NCBI RefSeq assembly: GCF_000764305.2
Contig: NW_025939655.1
Span: 1-64,000, forward strand
Reading direction: 5' to 3'
DNA: 64,000 nucleotides
From: Hyalella azteca
Lineage: Eukaryota; Arthropoda; Malacostraca; Amphipoda; Hyalellidae
Below are positions 44,033 through 54,900 of the stretch, one piece after another (the first letter of the stretch is position 1; every line of letters starts with the position of its first letter). Below the pieces are notes generated by a model. It saw only the letters and a program-made list of their open reading frames with translations, did not search any database and was not told where the DNA came from. The position numbers were made by a program, and so were the translations under genes.

Positions 44033-46559
44033 ATGCCGTTAATGAAACAATTACTAAGAGCCTTGGAATCACACAAAAGAAGAGAACTATTTTCATTAAA
44101 TCACTGCATAATGCGACACAATCCCGCTCTCAAATTATGGACACCTGAAAATATCGCGTCCAGTTCCTATATTAACTACACAGCATTCAAAACTGACGTA
44201 CGATATTTACATTCTTCCTCGACAATCAATAACGCGTCAAATTTCTGTATTAATTGCACAGCATGCAGAACCGACATGCGACACTTCTATGCTCCCCCGA
44301 CAGTTATCGCGTCGTGTTCTTATAATAAATACACGGCAGACGTGAGACACTTGCACGTTTCCTCGTCGCTCCTGATATCGAATGACTCAAAGAACCGCAA
44401 GCGGGAGCTGCTGCGAGCCACGGGCTCCAAGACCGGCAGCGAGAAGGCGAGGGCGGCAGCGCAGTCCACCGAGATCTCGCTTATTGGGACTGAAGGCGAG
44501 TGTCGACCCCGCTGATTAATATTAATAATCATGTGTCAAAGATGACGATTTATACGGTTTTTAGTTCAATATATGTTTCGCTTAATATGACGACGTTTCC
44601 ATGAATGTATTGCTTGAAAGTGTTGATGTTCCTGGAAAGTATATCTTGATATGGTTAATGCTTCACGAAAGAATCTCTGTTTGACGCCAATGTTCCGTGA
44701 ATGTATAGCTTGATGCGGTATATGTTCCTGGAGAGTATTGCTTAATACGGCCACTGTTTCATGAAGGAATCTCTGTCAGACTCTAATGTTCCATGAATGT
44801 ATTGCTTGATGCGGCATATTTTCTATGTAGGTTCATTGCTGTGGTTCGCTTAAAGAAGGCTCTTGCTCCCTGCCCAGGACTGGTAACCGTGATGACGCTG
44901 GTTGAAGCCGAACGTCTTGCCGAGCGTCGCAGTCTGCGTCTCGTGCGACACGCTGACAAGGAACTCGAGGCCAAAGGGCGGCGCCCTGTGTACAAGCTCA
45001 TCACCCACAAGGAGTACTTCGAGGTCACCAGCGCAGAGAAGAAGAGAATGGCTGGGTCCTACATTAAGGTGTGCAGGGCTTCGTGAGCATAGGATGGTGA
45101 CACTAAGACAACTATTATAGACATACGGTACGGTACTATGAGAACTGTTATAGATGTGATGTCTTAGCCTTAAGCGAAATTTTCGGCACTTGGTTTACAA
45201 GGGTTATGTTAAAGGTCTTAGAATAGTTCAAATCACAAAATTTAGAAACGAATACTGCAAATGCTTCTTGGACAAATGATCTAAAGTTGTCATTATACTA
45301 TGAAAGCTGTTTCACCTATACCTGGATAACTGTTTAAAATATTCACCTAATCTAGCCATTAAATGGTTTTTAATATATTTAAACATCACCATTGCAGGGT
45401 GAGAGTCGAATGGAATTGTCGTACAAAATATCCCAGAATGACTTGCAGTCCAAGATCAAAACAATGATCCGGAACCTCAACAAGGGCAAGCAAATCAAAG
45501 TCAATCTTTCCGGCTCCGCAAGTTCGCAGAAGCAGTGCGTGAGTAAACCTGCAGTGAATTTTTTACATAATGTACGAGATCATGAACGCCATGTGCGTTA
45601 TTTAGTGTTCCACGAACTGTGGTACGTGAACGTCAACAATGCTGTAGACTGTAGAGCATAAAACATTTACTGCGTAACGTAAGATTGCCGTATGATTTGC
45701 CACGTGCCATCCACTAACGCCCCCACATTTGAATTCATATTTACAATACTATCTTATTATCATCGTATTGAGTAATATGAAATGCAATTAATGCCACATG
45801 ATGGCGGCTAAAATGTGGTCTTGATTGGTGATACGCGGTGGTATGTGTCGATCTTATATGCTGCATCTCTAAGAGGTCCGCGATTAGTAGAAGTTTGAGT
45901 TAAAGTTGAAAAGTTTTGTTAAAAGTTGGTAAACCATATTAATAAATTAAATAAATTAAGTGAAGAGTTTGGTAAATAAATTTAAGGCTCTGACGCTGGA
46001 AAAGATTGATCACATCGTGGGTTAGTGTTAATGTTTATATATGTGCATATTACTAACGATTTATTGAGGTATGTATTATGGGAGTTTTTTTCAATGAAGA
46101 AATTCTATTCGATTTCAAAATGTAGATGTTATAATTGAATGATGTTGATGCAATATCTAGCAACGTCGATGCAATATCTAGCTACGAATGATGTTGATGC
46201 AATATCTATCAACGTCGATGCAATATCTTGCTATGAATGATGTTGATGCAATATGTAACAACGTCAATGCAATATCTAGCTACGAATGATGTTAATGCAA
46301 TATCTAGCAACGTCGATGCAATATCTTGCTACAAATGATATTGATGCAATATGTAACAACGATTTTTTTCGTGCAGGATGACGTGATTGCAGCCATAGAA
46401 GCAGGTGTTGCAGGTGCAGGAGGCAAAGTACTGCAGGTGCAGAAGAAAGGCTGTGATAGGAAATTTGTAATCAACCCACCGCGACCGCCCAGCGGCAAGG
46501 CCACAAAAGCCGGAGATGACGAGAGTGCGGACGACGCGGGCACACCCGACTCGTCCTGA
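44033..46559 (+). CDS. MTIF3: Mitochondrial translation initiation factor IF-3
   Basis: Four exons, 44033-44495, 44878-45068, 45398-45538 and 46377-46559, joining in phase to 325 residues. Mitochondrial IF-3 binds the small mitoribosomal subunit, prevents premature subunit joining and proofreads initiator tRNA. The IF3 N-domain spans ISLIGTEG and LVTVMTLVEAERLAERRSL to RRPVYKLITHKEYFE. The C-domain begins at MELSYKISQNDLQSKIKTMI, continues NLNKGKQIKVNL, and ends AGGKVLQVQKKG before an acidic tail. Residues 1-~150 are a basic, Arg/Lys/His-rich leader compatible with mitochondrial import but unusually long; human MTIF3 is 278 residues. It contains three in-frame ~25-residue repeats. Intron 1 needs a GC donor (GAAG|GCGAGT) to keep phase. 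Family assignment is good; the start codon is less certain. Confidence 0.8.
44156..44377 (+). repeat. In-frame coding tandem repeat in MTIF3 exon 1
   Basis: Three units starting GCGTC at 44156, 44234 and 44309 (78, 75 and ~69 bp, all multiples of three). Each encodes a variant of AS-x-YINYTA-x-TDVRYLH-SS. The units lie in the leader, before the IF3 N-domain. Confidence 0.85.
44575..44845. repeat. Degenerate repeats in MTIF3 intron 1
   Basis: Alternating ATGTTCC-x-TGAATGTAT, GCTTGATGCGG and GAATCTCTGT blocks, about 40 bases apart with a ~120-base higher order. They run to within about 30 bases of the exon 2 pyrimidine tract. Confidence 0.7.
46137..46366. repeat. Minisatellite, ~49-bp unit, ~4.5 copies, next to MTIF3 exon 4
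   Basis: Two half-units, GATGTTGATGCAATATCTAG and CAACGTCGATGCAATATCTA, alternate. The array ends about 10 bases before the GATTTTTTTCGTGCAG acceptor of exon 4 (46377). Confidence 0.9.
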
Positions 46560-48085
46560 GCGACCAGCCATGCCCCAACACCGTGAATGAATTAGGGGTT
46601 ACTTCAATAATTGCTTTTTATAGTAATTGAATTATTATTATATATTATTGGAACATTGTCTCAATAATTGTTTATTAGTATTATTGAATTATTAGTTTTA
46701 ATCATTGAAATTCGGTTTCAATTATTGTTTATTTTAATTATTGAACTATTATTGATTATTAGGAGAGCAAGTTTCAATTATATCTGATTAGTAAAGCAAG
46801 TTTCAATTGTAACTAATTATTAAAGCAAGTTTCAATTATTGCTAATTAGTAAAGCAAATTTCAATTATTGCTTACCCTATGAAAATATGAAAAATTGCTA
46901 ACAGTTTATTTCTGCGTCTTGAGTCAATTATTAAATGATAACACCATTAACTGGGACCAGGTGGTTGTCGTCTGGCAACAGTCGTTGCCTGATTATTTAT
47001 AATCTTGTTCAGATTTCGGTTTAGTAATAAATTAAGACATAAAAATCGTTTATGACGTTGGTAATGTTTGCGTAACCCTGGGAGGCTCATAGGTTGTGAT
47101 TCTCTGTTCAGTTACGAGTGATGCTGTGGCTTTATTTATATTACCTTATTCCTTATGAATATTCTATCCTTTATACCAAGAAGAATATTGGTATTGACAT
47201 TAAACACGGTTAACTTTATAATTTTAATTTTGCCATGCTCAATTTCCTGTGATCAGTTCTTGTAAGTTAATCAATCATGCAAAATATCATTTTGTTCCTC
47301 AGAGTAAATTTTTTTTTTTCAGAACGGTTTTTGCTGTTTGTCTAGTTTGTGGAAATGATTTTTACTTTAATTTCGTTTCCTTTTTTTGTCAGATATATCT
47401 ATTTTAAATGTTTCTGAATCGAAAATTGTGGAAAAATACTCGACCTGAAACTCAAAAATAAGGAATTTCACAATGGGCCTTCCCTTGTTCTTGATGGAAT
47501 ATGTATATGCTGTAAATGTTAAAATTCAATCGTAGGCTATGGCTGTATTGACATTTTTCATGTTATTTCTACTTATATTACGAGTAAGACGATTATTTGG
47601 TTTCGGTGATGTCACTTCTTTACTTATAGTGTAGAAAGCCTTATTAGATAAAGCTCTTGTAAATCATGTGCTGGAAATGAATGTAAAACCTAGGGACTAT
47701 AGATCGCCTTCAAAATTTCTGCGGAATTATTTCCAAGTCCTTACAAAATCATTTTATTTTAATTGGCAGCTAAGGTGTCGTCTTTACTGAGTAGAGCCTC
47801 GCCACACGCACTGCATGATGAGATCGAGCTCATAGGGACGATGTTTGTACCTCGTCTGATGTATGTCGCGTAATTCATTGATATCTTTACCCTTGTAACA
47901 CTGCATTGGAACAAATGTAACTACAGCTACACTTGGTATGATTGTAACGTTGTAAAATTGTGCCGTCTGAAAACATTTTAAAATGATTTATCATAGGTTA
48001 ATATCATATGGCAGATGATGCTGTTTTTCATATCTTACGAAAATTTTGCGTGCACAACTCAAACGACATTGTTACCTCTTTAGTA

Positions 48086-48240
48086 TTGCAACATTAGGAA
48101 GTGTCGCAACATGAGGAAGTGTTGCAACATGAGGAAGTGTTGCAACATGAGGAAGTGTTGCAACATGAGGAAGTGTTGTAACCTAAGCAAGTTTTGCAAC
48201 ATAAGCAAATGTTGCAACATAATTAAGTATTGCAACATAT
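48086..48240. repeat. Minisatellite, 18-bp unit, ~8-9 copies
   Basis: Copies of TTGCAACATGAGGAAGTG, decaying at the 3' end into TTGCAACATAAGCAAATG forms. Confidence 0.9.
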
Positions 48241-50349
48241 ATTCAGGAACCGTAGCCCTGTCAAGTACGTTTTTTTAAACTCTGCTGTCATTCATCGCTG
48301 CCAACTTTCCCTATTAATGAAAATTGCATTCCGCAGTTTGCTTTACCTCGGCCTTTATTTACTCTGTCTAAAATAAAATCTTTATAAATGTATACTCCAA
48401 TTTTATATGAATTCTGAAAATGAATAAGTTTGATGCTGTAATTATAACAAGAATATCCAACTGTTTTTATTATCAAAATTTAATTAAATGGGACCTGGAA
48501 CAAAAGTGTTGAATTAGACCATATAATTTTTTGGTGCTGCGTCGGCCTCGTAGTTTAAAACTTCCTGTTGAGAATACCTCGTTATCACGGTATGTGACAG
48601 CCTTCCCACTCCTGTTAAGCAAGAATTTTCAGGAAACAATAAAAACAGCCAACTACGGACATACTAATCTAATGTGAGGAAAACGAATAAAAAATCCTTC
48701 TGAATTATTGATTGCAAAACCTCGAACGTTATGATATTCAGATTACGAAATGATACTAATTATAATTAGGTAGTTAACTTCAGTTAACTACCTAATTATA
48801 TTTGTACCTCGTCCACCTCGTTGTACTCACGCAGCCAAAATATGTCACACGAATAACGATCTTGGTCCACTGCAGAACGTTTAGTTCGTGGAAACTTCTG
48901 ATTACGTGCTTTTCGATATTTGTAGACCTTTCGATATTGACAAATACCAAATCGCGTCAAGCAACTTATAGTAGTGGCAGCTGAACTTCCTAACATTATC
49001 CTATCACGCACTAACTACGATGTAACCACCCTGCTTTGGCATAAATCAGGCAATGACGTTCTTGCCATCACAAGTCTGGAACTCAATAAAAAAAATACTT
49101 TGTACCCAGGACGACACTTGTCGCCTGCAAAGCATGTTAAATGTCTGGTATGTAAGATGTTGCTTTTCTATACATCTCTTATATGAATGGTAATTACTAA
49201 TTAGTATGACCTGATGGTGGTTCTTCTGTAGCGGGATCCGAGGATATAGACTAGAGGAACAGCATAAACGATTATGTAATATACTTGTAGGATTATAGTT
49301 CGGCTTAAAGTTTAGGATAATCTAAGTAAATAAGTTGGAGCTTTAACAATGATGTCTTCGGCGTCCTGTTGAAGTAAATAAATGAATGAGTCTAGACTCT
49401 AGAGTGTATCCGCGGGGCGTTCTCCACTCAGACGTTGAGCTAGCGTTACTGACCTGTTTGACATGGACAGGAGCAATGGGGTATACCGTAGCGGTCCTCG
49501 CTCAAGACTGAAGTTAATCGCTTGAGACAGAGCTTTTACAGCTTCGCTATCCGACGACACCGAGGGCGTGACTTAATAAACAGGGAAGGCAAATACAAGG
49601 AAATGTTTATGAACATATCGAAGTGAAGGAGATTATTTTTCAACAAGGAAGATATTAATGAGGAAATATCCAGGGACAAATGGTATCAATATTGTCACCT
49701 GACAGGTACGATGCAATTCGCAATGACAACGTTGTCTGACAGACCTCCGAAATCGCAGAAAATAGTTCAATAATTCCAATTAACATATGCATGAGCTTAT
49801 TGGCAGCGCACTCTGCCTCTGATTATGAAGGTGAAAATTGCTAGTAGCACAATGAATAGCAAGTTGCCCAAAAGACCTGAATGGCAGGAGAAATAAACGA
49901 TGAATTAGAAATAAAGAGATGCTGAAAATAAAGTTCACTCCGGCAACAGGGCTTGCCAGGGTCTCCTTTATTTTCTCCGTTAATGAATGCTCTTCCCCTT
50001 TTACTGCAACATTTCTGTGTCCTCTGTTCTCCAAGCTCGTATGCTTCTTCGTCTTTCGTATGCATATTCTTTTCTGATCTACATCACATATCCCTTCTTC
50101 GTCAGTCTTGTTGCTAACCTGTTATCTCTCATTAACGCTGCTGTTTTCCTATACTTTCTTCACTTCTGTTCACCTTCCCTAATCGCGTTTTCTCCTTTTT
50201 TATCCTTCTTATTCGGCCCTTATCAATTCTCCCTTTCATCTTCAGCTCACAGTTTTTCGTTCATAGTGCTTACTGATTATATTCTCCGCTTCCTTGTCCG
50301 CTCAACACGTTCGTCTGTCAAAACTTTTTGCCGTAGTAAATATAACACG

Positions 50350-50870
50350 AGATATTAAGAATAGAATAGAAGTGCTGGCACTGAAGAAACAGGCCCATGG
50401 CCTGTTGCCGATTCTTGTACTTTTATGGGCTTGATTCCACAAGGGATCCGGCCTTTTGAACCCGATCTTTCCATAACTGACGATTGAATAATTGAGATAG
50501 CTGATGGACTTATTGCCAGGTCCGTAAGGTGCTAGGCATTTCAAGACTGAACATATGTTCATGCATATGCAGCATAGCTTCGTCTAGCTCTAGTCTGTTC
50601 TTGAAGGCGTTCATACTCGGAGCGTCAATGATGCTATCAGGGCGGCTGTTCCACATGTCGGTGATTCGAAACGAGAAGAGATGTTGTCGCATGAATGTGA
50701 TACGCCGCAGTTTTTTTAGTTTATAGCCGTGGCCTGTGGTGTTGGTTTTTGTTTCAAATTCTAGTAATCCTTCTGGGACCTTGTATAAACCATGAATATA
50801 CTCGTATATTTCAAAGAGGTCACCCCGCAGACGTCGATAACAGAGGCTTGTAAGCTTCTGCAACTGTACT
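50350..50870 (-). pseudogene. LINE (non-LTR retrotransposon) 3' fragment, reverse-transcriptase C-terminus
   Basis: A 117-codon minus-strand frame (50510-50863) with RRLRGDLFEIYE near its start and TDMWNSRPDSIIDAPSMNAF with FKNRLE near its end. This matches the conserved post-reverse-transcriptase C-terminal segment of CR1/Jockey-like LINEs (RRLRGD...WN-x-LP...FK-x-x-LD). The remaining ~150 bases to 50350 look like its 3' untranslated region. It is 5'-truncated and lacks the endonuclease and catalytic reverse-transcriptase core. Confidence 0.75.
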
Positions 50871-51954
50871 TGAGAACATTGCTCACACGATGAGAATATT
50901 GCTCATCTTATATTCATATATTCAATTTTTTCTCATCTACTTATTTGCATGAATAAATCTTCAGCATTTTAAATCAACTGTCCTTGAATACGTTCGATTG
51001 AAATTATAGTTGCAAATTATCAAATGTTAAAAATGTAAAACTTAGCGTTTACTCAAATATTTTTTTGAATTGCTTTCATATAAAATATCTGGGCGTCGTT
51101 CTTAAATGTTCAATGTTTTATTGTGTTACTCGATGCTTCAGTGACTCAAGTGAATAAATAGTTATGTTGATGAAAAACAATACTATTTGGATATCCTATA
51201 CTCGACTATAAATTTTTATCGGTTCGCCAGAACTAATTCAAGCTACCAAGAAAGCCGACAATTAAACTATCTACATAGAAACCCTCCAATGGGATTAATC
51301 ATAGTTGTTTATTTCTACTAATTTTGCTGTCTTGTAGCTATTTACTTGTTGTAGATTATCATAAAGGCCTACTTAGATAACACTCAATTACATCGGCGGC
51401 TGCGTGAGACGACCCAAGTCTGCCTACCTAACCCGACGAACTTTCGTAAGCTTAGCGGTGCAGTGGCGGGTCCTCTTGTATGGCGACTAAATTCTCAACC
51501 GAATTCCAAAAATTGTGGTTCTAAAACTGTCTATTGACAGTATTTATTACTTTATTTTCCATAATTTTCTAATGGACAATGACTTTTTAGTCTATTCCGT
51601 TCAAGTACTACTTAGAGATACTTTATACCTATAATAAACGTTTTCGATTATATCGTGAAAACAAAAATTACACATGCAATTTTCATTATAAATATTACTT
51701 TTTCCAATTACTGGCATATCGCTGAGTTTTTTTCGGATTATTTTATTTTAGTCAGGTATTTTTATAAACATAATAATTTTGAAAAACGCTCATCCTGCAG
51801 CTGAGAATAAGACCAAGTTGGCCTCAGAGGTTGGCGGCCATGACAGTCTGCTGAGTCTCGCCCTCGATGTGAAAGCAATGGTGGACTCAATGATTATCAT
51901 TTCAAAGAATATATAGCACTCACCTTCTCTATTTTCTATTGGCTAAAGTTCAAG

Positions 51955-54900
51955 ATGGCGTCAAATGTCTTATTAAGCTGTAGAGAATTTGTCGTCGGAG
52001 CCAAATATCGAATCGTGAGGAAAATCGGAAGTGGCAGTTTTGGCGATATTTACCTGGGAATGAACTTAACAAATGGAGAGGTAATTTTCTTTGTTTCTTA
52101 TTACGTTGATCAAATTTGCTTTTTTAACCATTAGATGCTACGCTATTGATTGATAACTAAAAAAATCATTAGAATTGCTTTTAGCGGGTGTTATAACTTA
52201 TAAGCCTTTCGTTCTAAGTTCCATTCGGTTTGATAAGTTTCTTGTTCGTAATCTTTGAATGCATGAAACTAGGTATACGACTAATCTTGTATTGTTGTGA
52301 AGATTTGCCATTTTATAGTCAAAATAAAGACTTTTATTGGCATTTATTTCTCGTGTTGCCAATTCGTAATCTATTATGTTTGTCCAATTTCTGCATTCTC
52401 ATCTCCTTTGTTTAAAAAAACTCGTGCGAGTTGCTAGATTTGAACTTCCTTATATCTTATATTTATGACTTCCAAAACCAATGACCCACATTCATTGTGA
52501 CTAGGTAACTTACTGCACTTTCAATTCCATAAATATAATATTATGCTGATGATCTGATCACAAAAGGATTGCGTTGCTGCTGGGACTAACCAGGTGATGC
52601 AATAATTTTCAAAGCTGGTTTACATGTTAGAAGATGAAGTTCCAATTGAATTTTGTTGGTAATATATAAAATTATTATATTCACATGGGAAGTTGAGCAC
52701 AGTGAAAAATCTTTATAAATGAAAAGCAATACCTGTTATTGATAGTAGTATGTTAATAAATTAGGTAGATTCATAAAATCGGTTCATTGTTCTTCATTGT
52801 TTGGTCATATGATCATAGACATGATAGACCTACCTAGGTGTGAATATATCCAATTTGAAATATTAGGCAGCTATTTTGTAAAATCATTAGTTAAAATGAT
52901 CATGACATGATGACACATCTGGTTTAAAAAATATAAGATGAAAATAGGCCACTTTTTTCATTTTTTTTGTAAAGAAATTAAGAAAGGAGTATTAAAACAG
53001 GTGAAATTGGCTATATTCATGGGTGTTTTTGTCCAATTTATGTGTGCTTTCTGCTCATTTCTTTCAAATGGATAGACATGCAATAACTCATTAAAAATAT
53101 TATTAATAGCCTTTACATTTGCTCATTAGTGCCCTTCAAGGCTATGAATTCATGTTGAAATTCAAGGCTATGAATTCATTCTATTGAATAAAGCATTTAT
53201 GCAATTAGTTCTGGCCTGACTGTTGCATTTTCTTCCTTATTGATTATGGCTTTTCTTTCATTTATAAATTTTAAACACAAGGTATTCCTGCTTTAAAATT
53301 TTTACTTAAATTAACTTTCCAGAGCACTAAGAATTGGAGTTCTAGCATAGTGCTGGAAAATGCCAGTCCAAAAACTTTTTTTTAACAATTTGCATATATA
53401 CCGTAAAATGGGGTAACTTAGACCATTTTTTTTCTTATAAATGTTGCCATTTTCTTACTAGCTAAATTAAACTTGAATTGAAACATGCAAAATACAGGTC
53501 TATACTCTAGCTTCACTCACCATAAATTGCTGGCTCCTGCCTCTCATAGTCTTTATGTAATTTCAAAAAAAGTGATGGTCATTAGATATGCAAACTTTTT
53601 AAATCTTTCTATTGTGTTATGTAGCCTCAGTATTAGGCCTTTAATGCCATTGACAAAATTTTTCTATGTCAAATAGTTTTTGAGTTGTGGGGATTTTTGT
53701 AAAAAAAAATGAAAAGTGGTCTAAGTTACCCCGCCGGTCTAAGTTACCCCATTTTGCGGTACCTGAATTGTAACAGAAACGGCTATATTTGCCTCTCAAT
53801 ATTTTTAATCTAGCAATTTTGGTCCTAGGCTTGAATGAATTTGGTTGTATTGTTGAATTGCTTGAAAACAGATCTACTCTTATTTTATTGCAAACAAGAA
53901 ACTTTTCAGTTGTTTGTTGTTTTTCAGAACTCTGAGTAGACCCTGGATACCACTCCAGAATACATGAAATTACTATAAATTCATGTAATTCACTATATTT
54001 GTGTATTTCTGCATATATGTAGAAGTTAGAAAATACAGGCAGAGCACTGTAATTATTATTAATTGTAGAATATATACATGTAGGTTCAAATGTACAAGAA
54101 ATAACTCTAGGTGGAATGAGTCAATGAGGTAGAACAGATGAATCCAGCAGCCCAGTATTGCTTTGCTGTTCATGTTTAAAAGGTTGCAATTTATTCTCTT
54201 CTAAGTTCAAATATTTTAACCAGTAAAAGCTACAAGCACGTCTGATCTAAATGGAATATTTTATTCAAATACTTTTTGTGTGTAACCTTTTCATGGTTAA
54301 ATCTTGAATCCATCACCTCCCCTTGATTTTAATAAAACTTTTCATTCATTGTTGGTATTAATCATTTATATTATCGGCCTTCAGTGTCTTATTATATCAA
54401 TGGATAAAAAGATTGATATATACTGTTGAAGTTCATTATCAGTAATATAAATTTCAGTCCACTTGTTTGATATTGCTTTCCCACTCCAATGAAAAATGCT
54501 ACAACTAATCTATATTTTTGAACTGGCACATCTCCCCACAAATTTATCTTGTAAATGAGTATATATGTTTCTATTGGTTTACTTTCTTAACCACTAGTAC
54601 TACAGAATGAATCTATAGAAAAAATCCAGGTCTGTACTGAACTTCAGTATTTATCATATTTTTACTAGCATGAGATCATACCGTAAAATGGGGTATGACC
54701 ACTTAGACCACTTTTTTTTATAAATGATGCCATTTTTTTACTAGCTAAATTAAACTTGAATTGAAACGTGCAAAATACAGGTCTATACTCTAGCTTCAGT
54801 TATGTGGCCTCAGTATTAGGCCTTTAATGCCCATTGACAAAATTTTTCTATGTCAAATAGTTTTTGAGTTGTGGGGGTTTTTGTTAAAAAAATGAAAAGT

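Larger units (their letters stand above)
46560..51954. other. Intergenic, MTIF3 to CSNK1A1
   Basis: MTIF3 3' region with GCAAGTTTCAATTATTGCTA-type repeats (46640-46880) and a candidate AATAAA at 47026. There is an 18-bp array at 48086 and a LINE fragment at 50350-50870. No other gene was recognised. The final ~150 bases are the likely CSNK1A1 promoter or 5' untranslated region. Confidence 0.6.
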
